Positions 44,101-53,331 of a stretch of 64,000 nucleotides of DNA are shown here, one piece after another. Below the pieces are notes generated by a model. It did not search any database. It was not told the DNA's origin and was given only the letters and a program-made list of their open reading frames with translations. The position numbers were made by a program, and so were the translations under genes. The stretch comes from Sellimonas caecigallum. GTDB taxonomy: Bacteria > Bacillota > Clostridia > Lachnospirales > Lachnospiraceae. Location: assembly GCF_045038405.1 (NCBI RefSeq), contig NZ_CP173660.1:310001-374000 (forward strand), in the 5' to 3' direction. Within the stretch, counting starts at the first letter, position 1. Every line of letters starts with the position of its first letter.

Positions 44101-46581
44101 TTAAAAATTTAAAAATCGGTTCCTTGGTTCTTCCAGTAAACCTTCCTTTCTGTCGTAATAATCAATATTTAATACATTAATCGCCATATCATCGATTTTA
44201 TGGATTGCCCTACCGAGCTTCTTAAAAAGATATTCTGAGAGTCCCACCGAATACTGCTGCAATGTCTGAACTGCTTTCTTTTGATCAAACAGTGATGCGA
44301 ATCTATCTTCCAAGATATAAATAGCCTTTTCGGCTACATCATCATAGGGAATTACAACTGTCATTTCGGCTTCCTCGTCGATGACCTTATACTCTTTTCC
44401 CGCCGTTGCAAAGGCCTGGCATATACGAGGCTCTCCTTCCCTGCTTCCATGCCTTCTTTTAAATTGACTACGTCCCGGTTCATTCCTTCCCAACAATTCT
44501 TCCAACGTCGTTTCACAGGAACGACTTGGATATTTCGTAGGCGCCACGCCTAAATCATGAAAGTATTCTTTGTAATATGCTGTTACCGATCTTTCTGAAT
44601 CTATGGAACCTTCATAATCTTCCGGATCCTGTTTAAAATAATATAAAACCTTCTCTGCAGCTTCCTGCGCTCGTCTAATATCATAAAGTCTGTCAAGTCG
44701 TTCAGCATCCTGTGCCATTTTAATGATATAAACCTTTCCAATTTCCATCTCTTTATGTCTGTTGCAGCGCCCGGCCGCCTGAACAATGCTGTCCAATCCC
44801 GCCAAAGAACGAATTACGCAGCCAAAAGATAAGTTTACCCCAGCTTCGATGAGCTGCGTACTAACACAGATAACTGGTTTCTTATCCTTTAAATTCTGTT
44901 TAATGGCTTCCAATTCATCCTTTCTGTTCTTGGGACACATTCTGGCACTCAGATGATATAGATCGCATTCCTCACTGCAGGACCTTTTTAATTCTTCATA
45001 AACCATTTTGGCACATTTTGTTGTGTTTACAATGATAAGCACAGAACCATATTCCTGGAAAGACTCCAGCGCAAATTCACTGATATCTTCCGGTTGCATA
45101 CCACCATGCACCAGATCCGTCTTATCCTCAATCTCTACCCTCTTAAACGCATCCACATACCGCCCGGATGGACCTACCATATCAATACAGTCAAACAAAT
45201 TATTTTCCTTTAAGGATGCCAACGACGGCTGAGTAGCCGAACATAAGATAACTGTTGTATTACAAAATACAGTCAGAAAATTTACCGCCAGATTAAACAA
45301 TTCTGTCCCCCTTATTGGAAAAGCTTGTACTTCGTCAAAGATGATCACACTATTGCACAAATTATGCATCCTCCGGATACTGCTTTTTTGCCCAGAAAAC
45401 AACGTATTGAGCATTTGCACTGCGGTAGTTACGATAATCGGAACATCCCAACTTTCCGTCAATTTCTTGTAAACCATTTCCCTGTTCTCATCTTCATAGA
45501 AAATATTGCAGTGGTGTTCCAGTACAAAGTCTCCATTTCCGACCGCCTTCCTGATATCTTCCGCGTTCTGTTCTAGTATTGAGTTGTACGGGGCGACATA
45601 TATAATATGCTTCTTATGATATTTCTGTGCATGATGAAGAGCAAACCGAAGACCGCTGAATGTCTTACCTGCCCCGGTAGGGACTGTAAGCCTGTACAAA
45701 TTTCTTTCTTCTTTCGCCGCCTGAAAACAAATATCAGATATCTTATTTCGATACTCATTCAACGGACTTTTTTCTCCGGAATCGGTCAAACAATTCATAT
45801 AATCCTCAAAATTTGCGATTGATTCCCACCAAATCTCCTGCATCCTTTCCTCAGTAATCCGATCTGGGTGTGGTTCTCCTTGGCAAAAGCACGCCGTATC
45901 AGTCCAGTCGCTGTCGATTAATACAGATAACGCTAATCTCTCATACATTCCCAGATAAAAATCTCTGCTCCCGCAGTCTCTTTTCCCTGTACTACGCACA
46001 AAGTCATCGATATGTCTGAGAATTTTCATTAAATCCAAATGTGCCGCGACAAGATATTTTATCAAAAGATTCTTATCAATGATTTCAAAATATCTTTGCT
46101 GTATCGTTTCAAATTCGATTTCTCTCTCCCGACGCTTTTCAAAAAGTGTAACTCCCGATTCCATATCAATGTTGTCCTGCAGACCATGATGTGAATAAAT
46201 TACCGTACTAATAAACTCAGAGAGCATTTTTACACCAATAATACTCTCAAGAATTCTTCCCCCAGCAGACGTATGATCAATTGTTCGTCTTCTCGCAGCC
46301 TTACCATTTTTTCGGATATCATCCATATATTCGAAAAATTCCTCACTTAGCTTCCCTGCATCATGAAGCAATGCTTCGGATATAACTATGTTTTTCAAGA
46401 TTTCCAAAGGGCAGTTTTTTTCGGCAAGCTCCATTGTTCCTAAAAGATGTTCGCTTACGCTTTGTGTGGTTCTATTTTTCAAAACCACATGCGCCAAATA
46501 TGAATCATTCTGCAAAAAAGCAGATTGTTTCCTTTTGTCATTATCTATAATAATCACTCCATTTCCATATACATTATCCAT
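44101..46581 (-). CDS. cas3: CRISPR-associated helicase/nuclease Cas3
   Basis: The protein of about 826 residues has an N-terminal HD nuclease (SVSEHLLGTMELAEK, ALLHDAGKLSEEFFEYM, YSHHG) and a SF2 helicase with Walker A PTGAGKTFSGLRF, motif II IIFDEVQAFP and motif VI QAAGRCNRH. It degrades DNA after Cascade binding. Two ATG codons (46599, 46581) lack good ribosome sites, so the exact N-terminus is uncertain. It is first in the cas operon. Confidence 0.95.
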   Translation of the reverse strand: MDNVYGNGVIIIDNDKRKQSAFLQNDSYLAHVVLKNRTTQSVSEHLLGTMELAEKNCPLEILKNIVISEALLHDAGKLSEEFFEYMDDIRKNGKAARRRTIDHTSAGGRILESIIGVKMLSEFISTVIYSHHGLQDNIDMESGVTLFEKRREREIEFETIQQRYFEIIDKNLLIKYLVAAHLDLMKILRHIDDFVRSTGKRDCGSRDFYLGMYERLALSVLIDSDWTDTACFCQGEPHPDRITEERMQEIWWESIANFEDYMNCLTDSGEKSPLNEYRNKISDICFQAAKEERNLYRLTVPTGAGKTFSGLRFALHHAQKYHKKHIIYVAPYNSILEQNAEDIRKAVGNGDFVLEHHCNIFYEDENREMVYKKLTESWDVPIIVTTAVQMLNTLFSGQKSSIRRMHNLCNSVIIFDEVQAFPIRGTELFNLAVNFLTVFCNTTVILCSATQPSLASLKENNLFDCIDMVGPSGRYVDAFKRVEIEDKTDLVHGGMQPEDISEFALESFQEYGSVLIIVNTTKCAKMVYEELKRSCSEECDLYHLSARMCPKNRKDELEAIKQNLKDKKPVICVSTQLIEAGVNLSFGCVIRSLAGLDSIVQAAGRCNRHKEMEIGKVYIIKMAQDAERLDRLYDIRRAQEAAEKVLYYFKQDPEDYEGSIDSERSVTAYYKEYFHDLGVAPTKYPSRSCETTLEELLGRNEPGRSQFKRRHGSREGEPRICQAFATAGKEYKVIDEEAEMTVVIPYDDVAEKAIYILEDRFASLFDQKKAVQTLQQYSVGLSEYLFKKLGRAIHKIDDMAINVLNIDYYDRKEGLLEEPRNRFLNF

Positions 46582-46599
46582 AAGCAAAACACCACACAT

Positions 46600-47121
46600 T
46601 CAGTATTTATGCGGATTTGCAAGACATAACAAACTTCTTTATATCTCGTTAAGAAAGCTTTCCAACTATTTACTTTTTGCCGCCAATATTTTTGTGTGTT
46701 TTTATTATTTTTTAGTTTGTTTTTTTATGTTTTTTATATATTTTAACCAATTTTAACACAATCTAACTTTTTAAACAAGAATAAAACTAACTATATATTC
46801 AAACCCGTAAAAGAAGGGTTTATGAGTAAATATATTTCTAATAGTCAGAGCTTCCCGAAGTTTATTAAAAAACTTTGTAACCCTCTGAATAAAGTACCTT
46901 ATGTATGTTATGGATATTAGGGGACATATTTATCCTACCATCTGAAAAGCCGATCACAACACACAAAAAATCCTGGAATCTAAACCTATACTCAGGCAAA
47001 CTCTGATTTCAGGAAAGCCCTTATTTTCTACACTTTTTGTTATAACTTCGTCATTTAGATTCGCTACGGAAGCAAGCTTTCTACGCTCGTCCACAACTTT
47101 TATTTCACTCCTTCTGAAAAT
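46600..47121. other. AT-rich intergenic region upstream of cas3
   Basis: No gene could be supported in this 520 bp. It must hold the cas operon promoter. Visible structure: AAACCC/GGGTTT (46801-46821) and nested stems TCAGAG/CTCTGA (46845-46888) around AAGTTT/AAACTT (46858-46875). An imperfect hairpin, TCCTGGAATC with GATTTCAGGA, lies near 46970-47024. Confidence 0.5.
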
Positions 47122-47493
47122 TTATTTGCGCCAGAACGTCGAACACTCCGCTTTATCTATCCGATTAAAATTGATGATTTTTTCTAACAAAGGAAAATTT
47201 ACCGTATCCTCCCATCCAATTCTGAAAAGATTTTTGCTTTGCGTGTATCCTGCTTCCCTGATTTCATTTGAAAACTCTTCCATTCCTTTTGTCTCCGGAT
47301 AAATAGGAAAATGGTTCTTAGAAGCACTAAATCCAATAATAAATGTTTTGTGTTCCAGAAACATAGGCTGTTTCCACATTGTTTTATATTCCAAATCAGG
47401 GAACGTTCGTGTAATCCAGGCAAAAATTTGGCGCAGACGCTTTCTATGCTCTTCATTTTCAATGGTTGACAGATATTCTTCCATTTCTTTCAC
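47122..47493 (-). CDS. DUF1801 / YdhG-type protein
   Basis: The 123-residue protein shows ITRTFPDLEYKTMWKQPMF, TFIIGFSASKNHFPIYPE and NLFRIGWEDTVNFPLLEKII, the pattern of the YdhG/YjbR-like DUF1801 family, some members of which have been called iron chaperones. The function here is unknown. The GTG at 47493 lies 8 nt after GGAG and is preferred over the ATG three codons later. It sits between the cas and mcr genes with a promoter-sized gap on either side. Confidence 0.85.
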   Translation of the reverse strand: MKEMEEYLSTIENEEHRKRLRQIFAWITRTFPDLEYKTMWKQPMFLEHKTFIIGFSASKNHFPIYPETKGMEEFSNEIREAGYTQSKNLFRIGWEDTVNFPLLEKIINFNRIDKAECSTFWRK

Positions 47494-47597
47494 AACTGCA
47501 ACTCCTTTACCTAATTCTGAGTTTACTCTTCCCTGATTAGGTTTTTGTATTCTGATGAAAAAATTTTATTTATAGGGGTTTGGGATTCCACTTTCTC

Positions 47598-48653
47598 TCA
47601 CTTCCCAAAGTGCTCATCTACTATTGCATTCAGTTGCGTAGCGATATGTGAAAATTCGCAGTTTAGATCCAGCGTTTTCGTACTTATCTGGTTTCCGCTC
47701 ATCTGATAGACGTTATCTGGCTGAATTGCCTCGTCTGTCGCTGCATAAAGAAGCATTCCAGAAACAGTATGAGGTTCGTCTCCAAATTCCGCATCCTTGT
47801 TTTTTACGTAAGTAAAGATTTGGTACAAATTTCCAGAATGAAGCGTATGGACATCATACTTTGCCTGTGTCGTATGTGTATAATACTTAGCATCGATGAT
47901 GAGCACCTTATTCCCCTGAGTCAGCATAATATCGCTCTGCATAATCGGCAACATCGTACCAAACCCATCATCTAAAACCCACGGAATCTGTGATGCTCTT
48001 ACCATTATTTGTGGGCACTCCTTGGTATAGTATTCAAGAATAAACTTCTCATACAGACGATTCATGCGCTGCTCGTCAACAAAAGAGGCAAGCTTGTATT
48101 CTCCAGAATCTGTAGTTAAAAGCATCCCCTCAAGAATGAGCTGACACAAACTTATGAGCATCCGATAGGTATTATTGTTCCTCTGGAAGCGAATAGCTGT
48201 CCAGCGAATCGTACTTGGATCAATAGTTTCTACATTTGAGAAGAACAGCATTTCTTTTTTTAGGTCGTTTTTATATCGTTGGTCTACCCGGGCATGTCGG
48301 AGAAGGAGCATAACTGTTGTTTTCAGAATCTGATTCAAAAGATTGTTTTCAGAAAGCTCATCATACTCGCAAGTCAGTACTCTCTTTCTGGCAAGACGGT
48401 TTTGAATGGTTCCAGACATATCAATTTTGCCGCGAACCACCGCGATATCTTCTTTACAACTCAAATACTGCCTATACAAGCCCTGCTTCAATTGCCTACC
48501 GATTCCTTTAGAAAGAATGGCAGCAAAAAGGTTATGTATGTTCTCAAATTCTTCAGCAGCAATATCCTCATAACTACCTTGATTCAGTATCACAAAGGCA
48601 TACGAAAGCATGTAGTATATATTCTTTATAAAGATACTCTTATCCTTAATCAT
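47598..48653 (-). CDS. mcrC: 5-methylcytosine restriction system subunit McrC
   Basis: The 351-residue protein begins MIKDKSIFIKNIYYMLSYAF and ends in a PD-(D/E)XK nuclease with MQSDIMLTQGNKVLIIDAKYY, as in McrC. With McrB it cleaves DNA carrying modified cytosine. Its ATG overlaps the mcrB stop (ATGA). It looks intact, but its partner McrB is 5'-eroded. Confidence 0.92.
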   Translation of the reverse strand: MIKDKSIFIKNIYYMLSYAFVILNQGSYEDIAAEEFENIHNLFAAILSKGIGRQLKQGLYRQYLSCKEDIAVVRGKIDMSGTIQNRLARKRVLTCEYDELSENNLLNQILKTTVMLLLRHARVDQRYKNDLKKEMLFFSNVETIDPSTIRWTAIRFQRNNNTYRMLISLCQLILEGMLLTTDSGEYKLASFVDEQRMNRLYEKFILEYYTKECPQIMVRASQIPWVLDDGFGTMLPIMQSDIMLTQGNKVLIIDAKYYTHTTQAKYDVHTLHSGNLYQIFTYVKNKDAEFGDEPHTVSGMLLYAATDEAIQPDNVYQMSGNQISTKTLDLNCEFSHIATQLNAIVDEHFGK

Positions 48654-49774
48654 TGAAACACTCCCAGCAGAATGTTCTCCCAACGCTGAAGATTGTTGGC
48701 ATCGTCAAACCAATATTCTCTTAGCATTGGAAGAATATCGTAATCTACAACAGAATGCAACCATTCCTCTGTGCGAACGTCCCTACCACAGAAATAGCTG
48801 TGTCCAATGCAGAACCCCTTGCCCAGCGATTTATCGAGAACAATTGCACGATTCAAATCCTTGACCTTTGACACAAGTTCATTCAACATTTCATTGTTTA
48901 AGTTGTTCTGATAATGAATGAAACCCTCAGAATCAAAACCTGGTTCAATTTCAAAGAAGCTAAATCGACGCCGAAGCGCATAATCAATCATGGCAAGACT
49001 TCGGTCAGCCGTATTCATCATACCGATAATATAGAGATTCTTCGGTACAGAGAACGAAAGTCCATTATAAGCCAGTGTTGCCTTTGTACCTCTATAATCT
49101 TTTTCAATCAACATCAACAACTCCCCAAAAATCTTGCTCATGTTGCCACGGTTAATCTCATCGATAATGAAGAAGAACTCTTTAGCCGGCTGGTTTGCTG
49201 CCTTCTGGCAGAAGCGGTAGAAAATGCCGTATTTCAGTTCGAATCCATCCTTGACCGGTTTATAACCCATCACGAAATCCTCATAAGAATAGTTTTGATG
49301 GAATTGGACAAATTCAATACGGCTGTCATCCTTTTCCCCCATCATAGACCATGCCAAGCGTCTTGCGGCAAAAGTCTTACCTACCCCCGGAGCTCCCTGT
49401 AGAATAATGTTTTTCTTGTTACGAAGGACAGCTACCAGGCTCTCATATCGTTTTTCCGTCATATAGACTTCGTTCAAGAAATCACTCTTTGCGTAGGCAT
49501 CGGCAGAAGTTGTCTCAGCCACCGGATTTTCTTCACGGATCATATCGAGAATGAAGTCGTATTCGCCTCTAGTCAACTTAAACAAGCTGCCTTGTGGATT
49601 CTGGAAATACTCCATACGTTCCAGCTCTGAACATTCCTTTAAAGTTGCATAATTAATCGGAGATGTCAATCCTTCAACCTTTTCAAAGAACAGGTTCTCG
49701 CCATCCTGCTCTGCACTGACACGTGCAATTGCCACAATCTGCTTGACCGGATTCGACTCATAACCGATGATCAT
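48650..49774 (-). CDS. mcrB: McrB-type AAA+ GTPase, 5'-truncated, with partial EVE-like domain
   Basis: From Met 49774 the frame encodes 374 residues: an EVE-like segment (MIIGYESNPVKQIVAIARVS onward, about 85 residues), then the McrB motor with Walker A LQGAPGVGKTFAARRL, Walker B FFFIIDEINRGNMSKIFGE and the GTPase signature IGMMNTADRSLAMIDYALRR. No ribosome site precedes this Met. Homology continues 47 codons upstream in frame (DYTLYNENGNKRRIFQNF) until a TGA at 49916-49918, with no start codon. The motor domain is complete; the DNA-recognition end is not. Confidence 0.85.
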   Translation of the reverse strand: MIIGYESNPVKQIVAIARVSAEQDGENLFFEKVEGLTSPINYATLKECSELERMEYFQNPQGSLFKLTRGEYDFILDMIREENPVAETTSADAYAKSDFLNEVYMTEKRYESLVAVLRNKKNIILQGAPGVGKTFAARRLAWSMMGEKDDSRIEFVQFHQNYSYEDFVMGYKPVKDGFELKYGIFYRFCQKAANQPAKEFFFIIDEINRGNMSKIFGELLMLIEKDYRGTKATLAYNGLSFSVPKNLYIIGMMNTADRSLAMIDYALRRRFSFFEIEPGFDSEGFIHYQNNLNNEMLNELVSKVKDLNRAIVLDKSLGKGFCIGHSYFCGRDVRTEEWLHSVVDYDILPMLREYWFDDANNLQRWENILLGVFQ

Positions 49775-49962
49775 ATCGCCAGACTTTGCATCAAGAAAGT
49801 TCTGAAAAATACGACGCTTATTTCCATTTTCATTATAAAGGGTATAGTCCCCCGGTAGTTGGAATTTGCCACCGTATCTGCAACAAAATTGATAAACTCT
49901 ACCTTGACGTTGTGATCAAATTGCTTTCGTGGAACACTGGCAGGAATAGATATCTGTATCAT
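49775..49962 (-). pseudogene. Eroded 5' part of mcrB
   Basis: Two overlapping frames share this stretch. One, from ATG 49962, encodes MIQISIPASVPRKQFDHNVK and VEFINFVADTVANSN. The other carries the EVE-like homology that leads into mcrB. A deletion plus frameshift joining an original N-terminus to the EVE domain would explain this; I cannot identify the first domain. Confidence 0.5.
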
Positions 49963-50149
49963 ACATCCCTGTATACGACTTTTAAATCATAGATTCTTTC
50001 CTTGGATTGTTTTTATGATCGACCTTGTTGCTTCATATATTCGAGTGCTTTGTAATATTGTTTTTTTGAATACATTTTATCCTTTCTTAATGGTATTTAG
50101 TTCAACTTTTTGTCAGCACGCCCAATTTGGGGGCGGACGTTTTCTTGGA

Positions 50150-50334
50150 CTAAACGGTCCCTCCTCTACTTTGCCTATATTCCACTGGACTCATTCCACC
50201 CAATGATATCTTGATTCTCTTGTCCCGATGCCATATCATATATTCTTGAATTTACCGGATAAATTCTTTGATTGTTGTATCTTTCCATGAACGGCCATAA
50301 AACATCTCATTTTTCATTCGCCCAAAAAACCTCC
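50150..50334 (-). mobile_element. IS3-family transposase C-terminal fragment
   Basis: The minus strand encodes FFGRMKNEMFYGRSWKDTTI, KEFIR, a stop codon in place of a usual Q, then HRDKRIKISLGGMSPVEYRQS. This is the end of an IS3/IS150 OrfB integrase core, including the last catalytic Glu region. The upstream transposase part is replaced by unrelated sequence (MNDIFKNMQVSVGCGYLSDF, starting at 50446). It is a dead remnant beside the broken mcrB. Confidence 0.75.
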
Positions 50335-50514
50335 ACAATAGGAAATAAATATACTTTTCCTGCCACACTTTCCGCTTGTAAGAGGGAAAGTCGGAAAGAT
50401 ATCCGCAGCCGACGCTTACCTGCATATTCTTAAAAATATCGTTCATTTCATCACTCCAATCTAAAATTTAGGCAAGAAAAAAGCAGTCAATCCTGAGACT
50501 AACTGCTTTCAATA

Positions 50515-51000
50515 TCAACTACCGAACAAATTAAATTCTTTTTGCAACCAATTTTCTATTTGTTTTGCTTCTTTCTCCTTTAACCCAACCTCTATTTGCT
50601 TTGGAATAATTACTAAAATTTTACTCTTTTCCCACTCAAGATTATTCAAAGTAAGAAATTCTTTTGCATTCCATTTGGTTTTAGGTGCATATTTTAAATT
50701 TTTCGTAAAATTTACATCAGAAGTTCTATTAACCAATTTAGACTTTGTTTTACCTGCAACAATTCCATATAATTGATTGTTCATTTTGAAAAATTTTATA
50801 TATGTAAAATAAAATATTCCTGCTTCAGCAAGTTTATTTTCAAAACTATCACTAGGTCTAATTAACTTTGGGTTATTAGTCGGTATGTCAGTATCAAACC
50901 ATTTATATGAATGTTTGTAATCAGACTTATTTAACTGTTCTTCAATTTCTTTATCAGTATAAAAACTGAATTGTTTAGTATATTGAAAATTCTTGCCCAT
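50515..51000 (-). CDS. Hypothetical protein, 161 residues
   Basis: I do not recognise a named family. The protein is Lys/Asn-rich, has no signal peptide or membrane helix, and contains NNQLYGIVAGKTKSKLVNRT, SDVNFTKN and a C-terminal EKEAKQIENWLQKEFNLFGS. It has its own promoter (TTGGTG-16-TATAAT with TG extension, 51068-51041) and AAAGGAG 11 nt before ATG. It is more AT-rich than the flanking core genes and sits between mobile-element remnants and RlmD, which suggests acquisition. Confidence 0.6.
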   Translation of the reverse strand: MGKNFQYTKQFSFYTDKEIEEQLNKSDYKHSYKWFDTDIPTNNPKLIRPSDSFENKLAEAGIFYFTYIKFFKMNNQLYGIVAGKTKSKLVNRTSDVNFTKNLKYAPKTKWNAKEFLTLNNLEWEKSKILVIIPKQIEVGLKEKEAKQIENWLQKEFNLFGS

Positions 51001-51077
51001 AAAATAGGTTTCTCCTTTGATGTTTTATTAAGATATTTTAATTATAGCACCCTCTATATAAACACCAAAATAAAATT

Positions 51078-51218
51078 TTATGTACCGATAATTTTGTTGA
51101 ACAGTTCTAAGAGTACGTTTTTTACACCGCCAACATTGAACACCAATTCGACTAAGATAGTAACGACAGTCGCTAGGGCAAGTACGCCCGTACATAATCG
51201 TTTCAATCTCTTTTTCAT
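51078..51218 (-). CDS. Predicted 46-residue membrane peptide
   Basis: The frame encodes a basic start MKKRLKRLCTG, a hydrophobic stretch VLALATVVTILVELVFNVGG and a tail VKNVLLELFNKIIGT. GGAG lies 11 nt before the ATG. It resembles a signal-anchor or a small toxin/bacteriocin-like peptide, but no processing site or modification gene is visible. It lies 77 bp upstream of the 161-residue gene, which has a separate promoter. Confidence 0.45.
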   Translation of the reverse strand: MKKRLKRLCTGVLALATVVTILVELVFNVGGVKNVLLELFNKIIGT

Positions 51219-51246
51219 AATGCTTCATGCTCCTTTCATTTTAGGT

Positions 51247-51310
51247 AAAAAATAGACGCTCATTTCTGAACGTCTTACATTGAAAAGGGATACTTTTTAC
51301 AAGTACCCCT
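51247..51310 (-). terminator. Two tandem hairpin terminators
   Basis: On the minus strand AGGGGTACTT/AAGTATCCCT with TTTT (51310-51283) precedes AGACGTTCA/TGAGCGTCT with a T-run (51275-51247). They lie downstream of rlmD and isolate it from the small-gene island. Between the rlmD stop and 51323 a start-less frame encodes HIVFTSEGDKIRNKEI; its origin is unknown. Confidence 0.7.
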
Positions 51311-51459
51311 CAAATTGAATATTTAGTTTCTTGTGTTCCCACACTCTATATCAACAACTACTGAAACATTGATATAGTTTTTAATCTCTTTATTTCGGAT
51401 TTTATCGCCCTCACTCGTAAAGACGATATGTTTGAAAAAGTGCCTAAAATTAAGGATTT

Positions 51460-52833
51460 CTACATAGTTCGTCTTTGTAGCAACACACAAGTCTCAACAT
51501 GATATGTCCCTGGAAATAAATCCACGCAGCTTACTCTTTCGACTTTATACCCTCTTCCTGTGAGCATTTCCAAGTCTCTTGCCAGGCTGGTCGGCTTGCA
51601 TGAGATATAGACCATCGTGTCCACACCAAAATCAATGATTTTTTCCAACGCTTTTGGATGGACTCCATCGCGCGGAGGATCCAGGATGATGAGGTCCGGC
51701 ACTTCCTGGAGATCGTCGATGACTTTCAGGACATCCCCAGCCCAGAAGCTGCAGTTTTCCAGATTGTTCAGCGTGGCATTTTCACGGGCAGCTTCCACAG
51801 CTTCCTCCACGATCTCCACTCCTACCACTTTCTTTGCCACAGGTGCGACGATCTGGGCAATGGTTCCCGTACCGCTGTACAGGTCAAAGATGACTTTGTC
51901 TTTCGTCTCTCCGATATAGTCGCGCGCAGTTTGATACAGCACCTCAGCTCCAAGGGAGTTTGTCTGGAAGAAGGAAAATGGCGTGATCTTAAATTTTAAT
52001 CCCAGCAGTTCTTCATAGAAGAAATCCTGTCCGAATAAGATTTCTGTCCCTTCATCTTTTACGACGTCCGCCAGGCTGTCATTCTTCGTGTGGAGGATGC
52101 CTGCGAATGTTCCGTCCAGTTCCAGGGCAAGAAGCGCGTCTTTCCATCCTTCCAGAAGTGCGTCTTCTCCTGTGTAAGTGGTCGTCGTTATGAGATCCAC
52201 GAGGATTTCCTGCGTCTTTACTGCTTTTCTCACAAGCAGGTGGCGGAGATATCCTTCGTGGCGCATGCGATGATAGAATGGGACAGACTGGGCGGCAAAG
52301 TAATTCCGGGTGCACTCCAGTATTTTTCTGTAATCTTCATCCACGATCCGGCAGTCGGAGACGGTCACAATATCATGGAAGCTTCCTCTCTTGTGCATAC
52401 CGAGGGAGAGTGGTCCGTCTTTATATTCATCTCCGAAGGAGAATTCCATCTTGTTTCGATAACATTCCTTTACAGGACTTTCTTTGATTCCATCAAAGAT
52501 ATAGTTTGAGATTACCCCGTCAAGCAATTCTTTGACCTGGGCTTCTTTCAGCTTTAGTTGTTCTTCATATGGAAGATTCTGATAGGTGCAGCCGCCGCAG
52601 GCGCCAAAGTGCGGACATGGAGGCTGGATTTCCATTTCTGACGGCTCCACTACTTCCAGTATTCGCCCTTCTGCTTTTCCTTTTCTCACTTTATTGACAG
52701 AAACTTTTACTGTTTGGCCCGGGATGGCATTTTTTACAATGATTTCTTTCTCCTCTCCATCCACTTTTACGATTCCCTTGTTGGGAAATTTTACGCAGCT
52801 TACGCGTCCTTCATATACGCTCCCTTTTTTCAT
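51460..52833 (-). CDS. rlmD: 23S rRNA (uracil-5-)-methyltransferase RlmD/RumA
   Basis: The 457-residue protein has an N-terminal TRAM domain, the [4Fe-4S] Cys motif CPHFGACGGCTY near residue 75, SAM-binding FDLYSGTGTIAQIVAP and the catalytic YISCKPTSLARDL (Cys in a CNP-like context). It methylates a uridine of 23S rRNA using SAM. The C-terminal end (VLLQRRTM) is short and ends beside non-core sequence. Confidence 0.94.
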   Translation of the reverse strand: MKKGSVYEGRVSCVKFPNKGIVKVDGEEKEIIVKNAIPGQTVKVSVNKVRKGKAEGRILEVVEPSEMEIQPPCPHFGACGGCTYQNLPYEEQLKLKEAQVKELLDGVISNYIFDGIKESPVKECYRNKMEFSFGDEYKDGPLSLGMHKRGSFHDIVTVSDCRIVDEDYRKILECTRNYFAAQSVPFYHRMRHEGYLRHLLVRKAVKTQEILVDLITTTTYTGEDALLEGWKDALLALELDGTFAGILHTKNDSLADVVKDEGTEILFGQDFFYEELLGLKFKITPFSFFQTNSLGAEVLYQTARDYIGETKDKVIFDLYSGTGTIAQIVAPVAKKVVGVEIVEEAVEAARENATLNNLENCSFWAGDVLKVIDDLQEVPDLIILDPPRDGVHPKALEKIIDFGVDTMVYISCKPTSLARDLEMLTGRGYKVERVSCVDLFPGTYHVETCVLLQRRTM

Positions 52834-52966
52834 TCTGATTTATCACTCCTGTTTTTCTCTGTTTTTTCTATTTGTTATGGCTTTTTGCGGATTTGTTTCG
52901 CAGGACAAAAAATAAGACAGGAAATCTGCTCCTGCCCTATTTCTCTTTCATCATTGTCGAAACGCT

Positions 52967-53215
52967 TTATTCTACTTCATCGTCTTCGTTGAAAAAGTCA
53001 TCGTCAAAATCATCATCGAAATCTTCTTCAAAGTCTTCCAGATAGTCCGGTGTAAAGAAAGAATACACAGCGTAAGCAATCGCTGCAACGGCTGCAACAG
53101 CTCCTACGATAGCCAGTACCCAGACGATCACTTTTTTAGTCTTATCTTCATCCTTTTTCTGTAATAACTCACTTAATTTGGAAGCTGCCATAATCTCTTC
53201 AAACTTTCCGCTCAT
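52967..53215 (-). CDS. Small acidic-tailed membrane protein
   Basis: The 82-residue protein has a helical N-terminus (MSGKFEEIMAASKLSELLQK), one membrane helix (VIVWVLAIVGAVAAVAAIAYAV) and a very acidic tail dominated by Asp, Glu and Phe. It resembles DUF4366-like small proteins of Clostridia, but the family call is tentative. GGGAG precedes ATG. It lies between rlmD and pcrA on the same strand; function unknown. Confidence 0.75.
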   Translation of the reverse strand: MSGKFEEIMAASKLSELLQKKDEDKTKKVIVWVLAIVGAVAAVAAIAYAVYSFFTPDYLEDFEEDFDDDFDDDFFNEDDEVE

Positions 53216-53331
53216 GCTCCCTCTCCTTTCCGATGTGTTACCATCTAACGCTTACTTTGTTGCAATAATTATACCACTATCATAATCATTTTGCCATCTT
53301 TTTATGTGAAATTTGATGTGTTTTCGGCGAT

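Noticed and set aside
50015..50206. 63-codon plus-strand frame near the IS3 fragment
   Set aside because: It lies partly antisense to the transposase fragment and has no ribosome site or recognisable features.
51323..51480. Frame encoding NYVEILNFRHFFKHIVFTSE after rlmD
   Set aside because: It has no start codon and overlaps the end of rlmD. It may be a mobile-element scrap, but no family could be named, so it is mentioned only with the terminator.
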